The position numbers and the translations under genes are program-made. A stretch of 64,000 bases of DNA from Aquibium oceanicum (GTDB taxonomy: Bacteria; Pseudomonadota; Alphaproteobacteria; Rhizobiales; Rhizobiaceae), in contig NZ_CP018171.1 in the NCBI RefSeq assembly GCF_001889605.1, positions 3,370,501-3,434,500 of the forward strand, written 5' to 3'. This document shows positions 56,401 to 64,000 of the stretch, in pieces (within the stretch, counting starts at the first letter, position 1; each line of letters opens with the position of its first letter). Under the pieces are notes generated by a model. The model worked only from the letters and a program-made list of their open reading frames with translations. It ran no database searches and had not been told where the DNA came from.

Positions 56401-57171
56401 TTAGAAGAGAGACGATTGTCTGACATCGTCGAGGCGTATCACACCATTGATCAGCCACGTATCGGGATAAAGCGAGTGGGTACCCATTGCGAGAAGCATC
56501 CCCTTTTTCGGGTACTCCTCGCCGAAAACTCGCTGCAACTGATCGAGCGCTTTGGTTTCTCCATAATTGTTCGACCAATTGAAATATGTCGCTTCAATCT
56601 CCCAATCCTGACAGGTGCCGAAACGTTCACCGTCCTCGGTGCGATATCGATATTTAAACCGAAAGGGGCACGGTCGATATGGCGTCGCTTGTTTTGAGAA
56701 GAGATCGCCCTGCGCTCGAAGTGCATCGAATCGCTTAGCTTCTTCGTCGATATCGGAAGATGATTTCTTCTCGGCGACAAACTCGATTATGTCTGGTTTC
56801 AGTAGCGCAAGCGATCGGCCGGCGTTCCGTTCTCGTTGAAGGCTGGTGATGATCGATTTCGTCAGGAACCGCTCGCGTTCCCCTCGCTTCAATTCACCAG
56901 AAATTTCAATCGAGTCCTGATCGACGCGCCTGCTTTCGGGACGAGGATCATCATTCGGCCGCCGCCACTTGAATTTTATGCGGTCCCACCGTCCGAATTT
57001 CTTGTTGGCATCAAGCAGTCGAAAAGAAACCGGATACAGACGGAGCCACTGGCCATATAGATCGAGACCGGCGCAGCAAACTGTTTCCCCGTGTCGCTGA
57101 CCGACTTGGGGTGCTGCTTTGATGATAACGACCGCTTCGGTGTTACCCGAAGATGGCAAGTGCTCCGTCAT
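56401..57171 (-). CDS. Unrecognised protein in the DUF488 islet
   Basis: This 256-residue protein is not one I recognise. The N-terminus has a strand-rich block (AVVIIKAAPQVGQRHGETVC, then CAGLDLYGQWLRLYPVSFRL) followed by a charged region with RWDRIKFKWRRP and many acidic residues. The C-terminal third holds CPFRFKYRYR, CQDWEIEATYFNW and AMGTHSLYPDTWLI, with conserved-looking Trp and Tyr. The start ATG 57171 lies 29 bases inside the DUF488 gene, so the two are translationally coupled and presumably work together. Base composition is clearly poorer in GC than around it. Confidence 0.65.
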   Translation of the reverse strand: MTEHLPSSGNTEAVVIIKAAPQVGQRHGETVCCAGLDLYGQWLRLYPVSFRLLDANKKFGRWDRIKFKWRRPNDDPRPESRRVDQDSIEISGELKRGERERFLTKSIITSLQRERNAGRSLALLKPDIIEFVAEKKSSSDIDEEAKRFDALRAQGDLFSKQATPYRPCPFRFKYRYRTEDGERFGTCQDWEIEATYFNWSNNYGETKALDQLQRVFGEEYPKKGMLLAMGTHSLYPDTWLINGVIRLDDVRQSSLF

Positions 57172-57661
57172 GCGTGTGTTCAAACCCCCTACCGATCTTG
57201 GTCTTCAAGCCGCTTTGAACTCCGAGGTGAACAAGTCGAAACCCGCCATATTGAGCCATTTGATTGGCGACGATGCAACGATGACAATGTGTATGATCGC
57301 GCTCAAAACAAAGGAGACATGCCATCTTCTGCGAGGCAGCATCCAATCCGCGACGCATGTCGGTCTGCGCGGCTGACGACTTCAGGTGCGCTCCAAAAAT
57401 CTGACGGAAATCATCGAAGCGCCCTTCGCGCGCAGCGATCCGACCAGGCTTGGGATCTCCAAGACCCTTCAGATGCAGGTATTCGATATCGCAGGTCTCC
57501 AACGAGCGCGAAAGCGCATTTTTTGAGAATCCCGGCTTTCTGGAGATCGGAACATCACGCACATCGATCAAGAGGTCGATCCCGAAAGCTTTCAGCGTCG
57601 CGAGAAAATCGCCGATAGAACTTCCTTCATAACCGACCGTGTACAGAGTCTTATGTTTCAT
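57143..57661 (-). CDS. DUF488-family protein
   Basis: This 172-residue protein has the DUF488 signature: YTVGYEGSSIGDFLATLKA, then DLLIDVRDVPISRKPGFSK, and a Cys/His cluster ACLLCFERDHTHCHR followed by CIVANQMAQYG. The family is of unknown biochemistry, with a rhodanese-like core and metal-binding look; it is often found near defence or nucleic-acid genes. AGG is close to the ATG at 57661. It overlaps the next gene and both have lower GC (48% in the line 57241-57300). Confidence 0.85.
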   Translation of the reverse strand: MKHKTLYTVGYEGSSIGDFLATLKAFGIDLLIDVRDVPISRKPGFSKNALSRSLETCDIEYLHLKGLGDPKPGRIAAREGRFDDFRQIFGAHLKSSAAQTDMRRGLDAASQKMACLLCFERDHTHCHRCIVANQMAQYGGFRLVHLGVQSGLKTKIGRGFEHTHDGALAIFG

Positions 57662-57939
57662 TTACCTGCGAATCCCTCACGTAAGTTTTTACTAGACCAT
57701 GACACACATGGTTAACAATTTCCTTTATGCATTCGCGACAGCGGTCCTGCGGCAGGCATCCAGCGTGCAAAGTGGAGGCATGGCCATCGCGATCAAGGGA
57801 AACCTGGATTTCGGCCTGCTGGCAACACATCATCCATCGGTCAGCAGTTCAGCCGAGAGAGAGTTGCAGCCCGCGCCGCAACCATCCCTCTCGGGCGTCT
57901 ATCGCAAGTACTCTAAAGGCGAATAGTCGAAGCTACTCC
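57662..57939. other. Gap between the DUF488 islet and parC
   Basis: No gene is supported. A 75-codon plus-strand frame at 57699-57926 lacks a ribosome site or similarity. The composition shifts from AT-richer to GC-rich across this gap, so it may contain the right edge of the islet, but no direct repeat or tRNA end is visible. Confidence 0.4.
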
Positions 57940-60231
57940 CTACCCGAACTTCCCCGTCCGCGGAAACCCCTTCGGCACCATCCGTCCGGCGGCGGCGCGG
58001 TCGCCGGTCCATTCGGCGAGTTCTTCCTTCGACTTCACGAAGGCGCGGCCGGCGGAATCGGTCCAGGTCAGGCCGGCTTCGAGGGTGAAGGTCTTGATGT
58101 CGGAGACGCCGCCGTCCTTGTAGCGTTGCAGGCGCACGCCCTTGCCGCGGCCCATTTCGGGGATCTGGGCCAGAGGGAAGGCGAGCATCTTGCGGTTCTC
58201 GCCGACGACCGCGACGTGGTCGCCGTCGACCGGGATGCAGCGCGCCGCCTCGTCGGGCGCCTTGACGTTCATGACCTGCTTGCCCTTGCGGGTGTTGGCC
58301 GCCACCTCCTCTTCCGGCACGACGAAGCCATAGCCCATGTGCGAGACGAGCAGGAGCTTTCGCTTCGGATCGTGGACGAAGGCGGTGACGATGGCCTGAT
58401 CGTTCTCCATGTCGACGATGATGCGGATCGGCTCGCCGTGGCCGCGTCCGCCGGGCAGCCGGTCGGCGCCAATGGTGTAGAACTTGCCGCCGGTGGTGAA
58501 GACGAGGATCTTGTCGGTGGTCTGAGCGTGGAAAGCGAGCTTGAGCTTGTCGCCCTCCTTGAAGGCGAGGCTGTCGAATTCCGCCAGGTGCCCCTTCATG
58601 GCGCGCAGCCAGCCCTTTTCGGAGACGACGACGGTGATCGGCTCCTTCTCGATCATGGCGTGCTGGATGTGGGTGACGTCGTGTTCGGGCGCGTCGGCGA
58701 AGCGGGTGCGGCGGCGGCCGAGTTCGGTGCGCGAGCCGAAGCGGTCGCGCAGCTTCTCGACCTCCCAGCGGATCGTCTTCCACTGCTTTGCGTCGGAGGC
58801 GAGCAGCGCCTCGATCTGCGACTTCTCGGCGGTGAGGTTGTCGAATTCCTTGCGGATCTCGAACTCCTCAAGCTTGCGCAGGGCGCGCAGGCGAAGGTTG
58901 AGGATGGCTTCGGCCTGGGTATCCGTCAGGTCCCAGCGGGCCATCATGACCTGCTTGGGCTCGTCCTCCTCGCGGATGATACGGATGACCTCGTCGATGT
59001 TGAGATAGGCGATCAGGTAGCCGCCCAGGATCTCCAGGCGCCGCTCAATCTCGGCCAGCCGGTGCCGGGAGCGCCGGACGAGGACCTCCTTGCGGTGGTC
59101 GAGCCACTGCTGCAGCGCCTCCTTCAGCGAGACGATGTTGGGCACGCGGCCGCGCGACAGCACGTTCATGTTGAGGCTGAAGCGGTTTTCGAGCTCCGAC
59201 AGCTTGAACAGCGATTCCATCAGGATGGCCGGATCGACACTGCGGCTCTTGGGCACCAGAACGACGCGGATGTCCTCCGCGCTCTCGTCGCGGATGTCCT
59301 CCAGCAGCGGCAGCTTGCGCGCCATCAGGAGCTCGGCGATCTTTTCGATCAACTTGGCTTTCTGCACGCCGTAGGGGATTTCCGTGACGACGATCTGCCA
59401 GGTGCCGCGCCCCTGGTCCTCGACGGACCAGAGTGCCCTCACCCGGAACGAGCCGCGGCCGGTCTTGTAGGCCTCCACGATCGTCTCCCAGCGGTCGACG
59501 ATGACGCCACCGGTGGGAAAATCGGGGCCGCGCACCATGTTCTCGTCGTCGTCCTCCGGGTGCGGCGTCTGGGTGAGCAGGTCCTCGACCGTCGCATCGG
59601 GATGGTCGATCAGGTGGAGCGAGGCCTTGCAGAGCTCCGCGACGTTGTGCGGCGGAATGGAGGTCGCCATGCCGACGGCGATGCCTGTCGACCCGTTGGC
59701 GAGCAAATTCGGGAAGGCGCCCGGAAGAACCGTAGGCTCCTCGTTCTCCTCGTTGTAGGTGGGGCGGAAATCGATCGCATCCTCGGTGATGCCGGACAGA
59801 AGCTCGGTCGCCGCCTCCGTCATGCGCGCCTCGGTGTAGCGCATGGCGGCGGCGTTATCGCCGTCGATGTTGCCGAAGTTCCCCTGCCCGTCGACCAGCG
59901 GGTAGCGCACGGAGAACGGCTGCGCGAGACGCACCAGCGCGTCGTAGATCGACTGGTCGCCATGCGGATGGAACTTGCCCATGACCTCGCCGACGATGGA
60001 GGCGCATTTGGCGAAGCGCTGGTCGGGATTGAGGCGCAACAGGCGCATGGCGTGCACGATGCGGCGATGCACGGGCTTCATGCCGTCGCGCACGTCGGGC
60101 AGCGCCCGGTGCATGATCGTCGACAGCGCATAGGCGAGGTAGCGCTCCTCGAGCGCCTTCTTCAGATCGACGGGCTCGATACCGTCGCCATCGCCATCGC
60201 CGGACCCGGGCGGAATCAGGCTTTTTCCCAT
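57940..60231 (-). CDS. parC: DNA topoisomerase IV subunit A
   Basis: This 763-residue type IIA topoisomerase subunit cuts and rejoins DNA through Tyr132 (AAMRYTEAR) to unlink daughter chromosomes with ParE. The N-terminal winged helix has [12 protein letters not shown]: Gln occupies the position of E. coli Ser80 and Asp that of Glu84, an intrinsic feature of the alphaproteobacterial protein as far as I recall, with a bearing on quinolone response. The C-terminal beta-pinwheel domain (from about residue 500) follows. Encoded alone. Confidence 0.95.
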   Translation of the reverse strand: MGKSLIPPGSGDGDGDGIEPVDLKKALEERYLAYALSTIMHRALPDVRDGMKPVHRRIVHAMRLLRLNPDQRFAKCASIVGEVMGKFHPHGDQSIYDALVRLAQPFSVRYPLVDGQGNFGNIDGDNAAAMRYTEARMTEAATELLSGITEDAIDFRPTYNEENEEPTVLPGAFPNLLANGSTGIAVGMATSIPPHNVAELCKASLHLIDHPDATVEDLLTQTPHPEDDDENMVRGPDFPTGGVIVDRWETIVEAYKTGRGSFRVRALWSVEDQGRGTWQIVVTEIPYGVQKAKLIEKIAELLMARKLPLLEDIRDESAEDIRVVLVPKSRSVDPAILMESLFKLSELENRFSLNMNVLSRGRVPNIVSLKEALQQWLDHRKEVLVRRSRHRLAEIERRLEILGGYLIAYLNIDEVIRIIREEDEPKQVMMARWDLTDTQAEAILNLRLRALRKLEEFEIRKEFDNLTAEKSQIEALLASDAKQWKTIRWEVEKLRDRFGSRTELGRRRTRFADAPEHDVTHIQHAMIEKEPITVVVSEKGWLRAMKGHLAEFDSLAFKEGDKLKLAFHAQTTDKILVFTTGGKFYTIGADRLPGGRGHGEPIRIIVDMENDQAIVTAFVHDPKRKLLLVSHMGYGFVVPEEEVAANTRKGKQVMNVKAPDEAARCIPVDGDHVAVVGENRKMLAFPLAQIPEMGRGKGVRLQRYKDGGVSDIKTFTLEAGLTWTDSAGRAFVKSKEELAEWTGDRAAAGRMVPKGFPRTGKFG

Positions 60232-60515
60232 GTCCGGGGGTTAGCGGAGCCGGCCCGCCGCGGCAAGCGGGAACGGATTGCCGTCCCCAGCGGATATGCG
60301 GGGAAACGCCATGCGGGCTCCACCGCCACGAAACGGCAACGTTGCGATGCGATCCGAAAGGTCCCCGGAACGCCGACGCGGGCGCCGTGGTGGATCAAAC
60401 ACGGGAGTGGCATAGTTTACAGACGGCGGCGGCTTGCGCGGGCAAGGACATCATACGGTCGCTTTTTCTTCGATTGATGAGAAAAGAAACGCACGGAAAC
60501 CTCAGGGAACACATC

Positions 60516-61700
60516 ATGACGCTTCACAAATCCAGGCTCAGAACCCTCGCCATCAGCGGCCTGCTCGCCGCTCTCGCGCCGCTGCCCGCCTTCGCCCAGA
60601 GCGCCGACGAGGTCGCCGCCCGCCTGAAGGCCATGTTCGAGAAGCAGGGTGTCCAGGCTTCCTGGGACGATGTGAGCGGTTCGGGTTCCTCCGTCATGCT
60701 GCAGGGCGTGACGATGAGCGCCCCGGGCGAACAGGAAAAGATTGCCATCGGCGACCTCGACCTCGAGGACGTTCGCCAGGATGGCGAGACGATCATCGTC
60801 GGGACGCTGACGCTGCCCACCTATTCCTTCTCCGGGGAAGGAGTGGAGGTCGACATGAGCGACATGTCCATCTCGGAGCTGCAGCTGCCGCCGCAGGACA
60901 CGACCGACACGATGAATGACATCGCGGTCTACGATAGCGCCGATATCGGGTCCCTGAACGTCTCCTACGCCGGCAAGGACGTCTTCTCGCTGCAACAGCT
61001 TCATACCGAGATGACGGGCGGAGACGGCGCGCCCTATGCGTTCAGCGGCGCCGCGGAACGCTTCAGCGCCGACCTGTCGTCGATCGAGGATGCCAAGGCG
61101 AAGGCTGCGCTCGCGAGCGCAGGTTACGAGACGCTCGCAGGCACCTTCGAGATGGCGGGAAGCTGGGATCCCCAGAGCGGCAGGCTTTCGCTCGACCAGT
61201 ACGACATCGCGGTCGACGATGCCGGCACGCTCGGCTTCACCTTCGAGATCACCGGCTACACGCCGCAGTTCATCGCCGCATTGCGCGAGATGCAGACGAA
61301 GATGGCCGAGACTGAAGGCCAGGACAACTCGGCGCAGGGCATGGCGATGCTGGGCCTGATGCAGCAGCTCAACCTGCACGGCGCCACGCTGCGCTTCGAC
61401 GACGACACGCTGACCCAGAAGGTGCTCCAGTACTTCGCCAACCAGCAGGGCGCCAAGCCCGCCGACATCGCCAACCAGGCGAAGGCCGTGCTGCCCTTTG
61501 CGATGATGCAGGTCGGAAACCCGGAACTGACGGCCCAGGTGAGCGCGGCGGTGAACGCGTTCCTCGACAATCCCGAGAGCCTGGAAATCCGCGTCGAGCC
61601 GGAGAACCCCCTCCCGTTCGCCATGATCGCCGCCAGCGCCATGACCGCACCGACGTCACTGCCACAGCAGCTCGGCGTGGGGGTGTCCGCGAACGAGTAG
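60516..61700 (+). CDS. Secreted protein of unknown function
   Basis: This 394-residue protein has a clear Sec signal peptide (MTLHKSRLRTLAISGLLAAL to APLPAFAQS) and no membrane span afterwards. The mature part is acidic and repetitive in strand-helix pattern, with stretches such as SGSGSSVMLQGVTMSAPGEQ and EVDMSDMSISELQLPP. No domain is recognised, though similar Mesorhizobium periplasmic proteins exist by my recollection. ATG 60516 is chosen for the signal peptide; AGGGA is upstream. Confidence 0.7.
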   Translation: MTLHKSRLRTLAISGLLAALAPLPAFAQSADEVAARLKAMFEKQGVQASWDDVSGSGSSVMLQGVTMSAPGEQEKIAIGDLDLEDVRQDGETIIVGTLTLPTYSFSGEGVEVDMSDMSISELQLPPQDTTDTMNDIAVYDSADIGSLNVSYAGKDVFSLQQLHTEMTGGDGAPYAFSGAAERFSADLSSIEDAKAKAALASAGYETLAGTFEMAGSWDPQSGRLSLDQYDIAVDDAGTLGFTFEITGYTPQFIAALREMQTKMAETEGQDNSAQGMAMLGLMQQLNLHGATLRFDDDTLTQKVLQYFANQQGAKPADIANQAKAVLPFAMMQVGNPELTAQVSAAVNAFLDNPESLEIRVEPENPLPFAMIAASAMTAPTSLPQQLGVGVSANE

Positions 61701-61723
61701 CGGCGAAAAAGGCGCAATCGAAC

Positions 61724-61745
61724 GCCGGGTTCAATCGTACCCGGC
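61724..61745. terminator. Hairpin between convergent genes
   Basis: GCCGGGT (61724-61730) pairs with ACCCGGC (61739-61745) across an eight-base loop. It lies between the ends of a plus- and a minus-strand gene and may end transcription of both. No T-run follows on either strand, so the call is weak. Confidence 0.4.
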
Positions 61746-61759
61746 GGCCTCCCCCGTTC

Positions 61760-62398
61760 TCAGATGCTGTGCAGCCTGCGCCATTCGCGGCAGGTGAGGT
61801 CGAGGATGGCGAGGGCGCCGGCGCGCAGGTCGTCCGGGGTCAGCGTGTGGGCCGGCTTGTCGCCGGTGAGCGGGACGTGGACGAAGCCGCTGATGGCGGG
61901 GGCGAAGCTCTCGCAGGCCTTGGCGCGCGACAGCATGAAGACCGTGTTGCAGAGATAGCCGCCGGCGTCGTCCGACCATTCGACCGGCAGGTTCATCTCC
62001 GCGAGCCGGTCATGGATCGCTTGCAGCGGCAGGCCGGAGTCCAGCGTGTCGGGGCCGGCGCAAACCTGTCCGGCGTCGCGCAGGGCGCCGGAATTGTCTG
62101 GGCGGTCGGCAGCGAAGCGGTTGCGGGCAAGCCGTTCCAGGCGGAAGCCGGACGCCTCGTCTGCGAGGCCGAAATGGATCGCGACGTCGGGTGCGAAGTC
62201 GCGTCCGAGTTCGGACAGGCGCGGCCCGACGACGGCGTAGTCGACCGGAAGGACCGCGGCGCGGAACGCCTCGACATGCTCCAGATGGTCGACCGGCGGC
62301 TCCTCCGTCAGGCTCTTCACCAGCCACTCGGTCGGGTTCACCGGCGCGCCCGGGAAGGGCTCGAAGCCGGTGACGAGGACGCGCGGGCCGGCAGCCAT
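61760..62398 (-). CDS. pcp: Pyroglutamyl peptidase I (peptidase C15)
   Basis: This 212-residue cysteine peptidase has the C15 layout: VTGFEPFPGAPVNPTE at the start, Glu81 in GLADEASGFRLE, Cys150 in GGYLCNTVFML and His174 in FVHVP. It removes N-terminal pyroglutamate from peptides in the cytoplasm. The freed 5-oxoproline is a substrate for the 5-oxoprolinase at the other end of the window. Its start is three bases past the aspS stop on the same strand, so it may be in the aspS operon. Confidence 0.9.
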   Translation of the reverse strand: MAAGPRVLVTGFEPFPGAPVNPTEWLVKSLTEEPPVDHLEHVEAFRAAVLPVDYAVVGPRLSELGRDFAPDVAIHFGLADEASGFRLERLARNRFAADRPDNSGALRDAGQVCAGPDTLDSGLPLQAIHDRLAEMNLPVEWSDDAGGYLCNTVFMLSRAKACESFAPAISGFVHVPLTGDKPAHTLTPDDLRAGALAILDLTCREWRRLHSI

Positions 62399-62401
62399 GG
62401 C

Positions 62402-64000
62402 CTAGCTTTCCTTCTTGACCGGATTGACGCGCAGCGAGAGTTCGCGCAGCTGCGTCGCCGAGGCTTCCGAGGGCGCGCCCATCAGAAGGTCCTGCGCCTG
62501 CTGGTTCATCGGGAACATGGTGATCTCGCGCAGGTTCTTGGCGCCGACAAGAAGCATCACGATGCGGTCGATGCCGGCCGCCATGCCGCCATGCGGCGGG
62601 GCGCCGTACTGGAAGGCGCGGTAGAGGCCGCCGAAACGCTCCTCCACCACGGTATGGTCGAGCCCGACGATGCCGAAGGCCTTGACCATCACCTCAGGCA
62701 GATGGTTGCGGATGCCGCCCGACGCGATCTCGAAGCCGTTGCATACGAGGTCGTACTGGTAGGCCTTGATCGACAGCGGCTCCTCGGTTTCCAGCGCCCC
62801 CAGCCCGCCGCGCGGCATGGTGAAGGGGTTGTGGCCGAAGTCGATGCGCTTTTCCTCCTCGTCCCATTCGAAGAAGGGGAAGTCGACGATCCAGGCGAGC
62901 GCGAAGCGGTCGCGGTCGACGAGGTTCAGTTCCTCGCCCGCCCGCGTGCGGGCAGCACCTGCGAAGGGATAAAATTTCTTCGGGTCGCCGGCGGCGAAGA
63001 AGCAGGCGTCGCCCGGCTTGAGGCCGAGTTGCACGCGCACGGCTTCCGTGCGTTCCTCGCCGATGTTCTTGGCGATCGGGCCGGCGCCTTCGACCTTGCC
63101 GTTCTCCTCGCGCCAGAAGATGTATCCCAGGCCCGGCTGCCCCTCCCCTTGCGCCCACGAGTTCATGCGGTCGCAGAAGGCCCGGCTGCCGCCGGTCGGC
63201 GCGGGAATGGCCCACACGGCCGCTGCCGGATCGTTGGCGAGGATGTTGGCGAACACCTTGAAGCCGGAACCGCGAAAGTGCTCCGAGACGTCCTGCATCT
63301 CGATCGGGTTGCGCAGATCCGGCTTGTCGGAGCCGTATTTCGCGATCGCCTCGTCATAGGCAATACGCGGAAACTCCTGCGTGACGGGCTTGCCGTTGGC
63401 GAAGGCCTCGAAGACGCCGCGCAGCACGGGCTCCATGGTGCCCAGAACGTCGTCCTGTTCCACGAAGCTCATCTCGAGGTCGAGCTGGTAGAACTCGCCC
63501 GGCAGACGGTCGGCGCGCGGGTCCTCGTCGCGGAAGCAGGGCGCGATCTGGAAATAGCGGTCGAAGCCCGACATCATGATGAGCTGCTTGTATTGCTGCG
63601 GCGCCTGCGGCAGCGCGTAGAAGGTGCCGGGATGGATGCGCGAAGGCACCAGGAAGTCGCGCGCGCCCTCGGGCGAGGACGCGGTCAGGATCGGCGTCGA
63701 GTATTCGGTGAAGCCCGCCTCGCCCATGCGCTTGCGCATCTCGGCGATGATCTTCGTGCGCTGCACGATGTTGCGGTGAAGCGTCTCGCGGCGAAGGTCG
63801 AGGAAGCGGTACTTCAGCCGGATTTCCTCGGGATAGTCAGGCTCGCCGAAGACCGGCAGCGGCAGTTCCTTCGCGGAGGACAGCACCTCGATCTCCTGCG
63901 CGAAGATCTCGATTTCGCCGGTCGGCAGGTTCTTGTTCACGGTCTCGGGCGAGCGGGCCTTTACCTTGCCGTCGACGCGGATGACCCACTCGCCGCGCAC
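62402..64000 (-). CDS. aspS: Aspartyl-tRNA synthetase, N-terminus cut by window edge
   Basis: The visible 532 codons cover the end of the anticodon-binding OB domain ([20 protein letters not shown]), the class II catalytic core with [12 protein letters not shown] (motif 1), [15 protein letters not shown] (motif 2) and the bacterial insertion domain, and motif 3 in [13 protein letters not shown]. The enzyme charges tRNA-Asp. About 60 residues at the N-terminus are beyond the window. Bacterial-type AspRS is present; whether it also charges tRNA-Asn cannot be told from this. Confidence 0.95.
   Translation of the reverse strand: MRGEWVIRVDGKVKARSPETVNKNLPTGEIEIFAQEIEVLSSAKELPLPVFGEPDYPEEIRLKYRFLDLRRETLHRNIVQRTKIIAEMRKRMGEAGFTEYSTPILTASSPEGARDFLVPSRIHPGTFYALPQAPQQYKQLIMMSGFDRYFQIAPCFRDEDPRADRLPGEFYQLDLEMSFVEQDDVLGTMEPVLRGVFEAFANGKPVTQEFPRIAYDEAIAKYGSDKPDLRNPIEMQDVSEHFRGSGFKVFANILANDPAAAVWAIPAPTGGSRAFCDRMNSWAQGEGQPGLGYIFWREENGKVEGAGPIAKNIGEERTEAVRVQLGLKPGDACFFAAGDPKKFYPFAGAARTRAGEELNLVDRDRFALAWIVDFPFFEWDEEEKRIDFGHNPFTMPRGGLGALETEEPLSIKAYQYDLVCNGFEIASGGIRNHLPEVMVKAFGIVGLDHTVVEERFGGLYRAFQYGAPPHGGMAAGIDRIVMLLVGAKNLREITMFPMNQQAQDLLMGAPSEASATQLRELSLRVNPVKKES

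Noticed and set aside
57699-57926. 75-codon frame between the DUF488 islet and parC
   Set aside because: No ribosome site, no recognisable similarity and no codon pattern typical of neighbouring genes.
61724-61745. tRNA TPsiC-like arm with GGGTTCAATC
   Set aside because: Only a 7-bp hairpin is present; no acceptor, D or anticodon arms can be formed around it.

Overview
The window is a GC-rich alphaproteobacterial chromosome segment. One line of 60 bases counted inside parC (58141-58200) is 65% G+C. Everything recognisable points to the order Hyphomicrobiales (Rhizobiales), most likely a Mesorhizobium/Aminobacter/Nitratireductor-type Phyllobacteriaceae: the ArsR-methyltransferase next to metF, betaine-lipid genes btaAB, DUF982 and DUF2442 proteins, an FeS-type bacterial photolyase and rhizobial palindromic intergenic repeats. 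No rRNA, tRNA or CRISPR array was recognised. The window cuts a small lipoprotein gene on the left and aspS on the right.

Layout, left to right. 1-5.4 kb: Thr/Asp-rich lipoprotein, a MarR regulator divergent from a fused 5-oxoprolinase, a cupin protein. 5.4-10.8 kb: a glucosylglycerate locus (gpgP, gpgS, and a convergent glucosylglycerate-type phosphorylase). gpgS is split by a complete IS256-family element whose ends and 8-bp target duplication can be read exactly. gpgP and the phosphorylase share a palindrome just upstream of their start codons. 10.8-12.8 kb: btaA-btaB for DGTS betaine lipid, behind a clear Pho box. 12.8-26 kb: housekeeping and metabolic genes (serine hydrolase, GH25 lysozyme lipoprotein, ornithine-type decarboxylase, EamA transporter, metF with its SAM-type regulator, trmO, a TPR protein, MOSC protein, FabH-like synthase, trans-aconitate-type methyltransferase), plus a 28-residue membrane microprotein with its own ribosome site and terminator. 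26-31 kb: a symmetric RIME-like repeat, a relBE-type toxin-antitoxin pair under a perfect palindrome, ettA and a DEAD-box helicase.

31-42.5 kb: an SDR, RNase T2, an NMT1/THI5-type ABC importer, small conserved proteins, two alpha/beta hydrolases, and a translationally coupled CoA-transferase/ThDP-enzyme pair of unknown substrate. 42.5-48.8 kb: the phenylacetyl-CoA epoxidase operon paaABCDE on the minus strand with paaI divergent. It is unusual: hicAB and a DUF3291 gene sit between paaA and paaB, a parDE pair lies beyond paaE, and beyond that is a decayed second copy of the paaE 3' end. The PaaD N-terminus appears to be built from an intergenic repeat. 48.8-53.9 kb: an RND efflux pump, its adaptor and a TetR repressor with two operators. 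54-56.2 kb: FeS photolyase and a RidA protein. 56.2-57.7 kb: a compositionally different islet (48% G+C in a counted line) with a DUF488 gene, an overlapping unrecognised gene and a remnant of a small phage-type membrane protein. 57.9-64 kb: parC, a secreted protein, pyroglutamyl peptidase and aspS.

Most gene calls are family-level recognitions from translated sequence and visible motifs. The best candidates for something undescribed are the DUF488 two-gene islet, the shared glucosylglycerate palindrome, and the toxin-antitoxin-riddled paa operon with its repeat-derived PaaD N-terminus.
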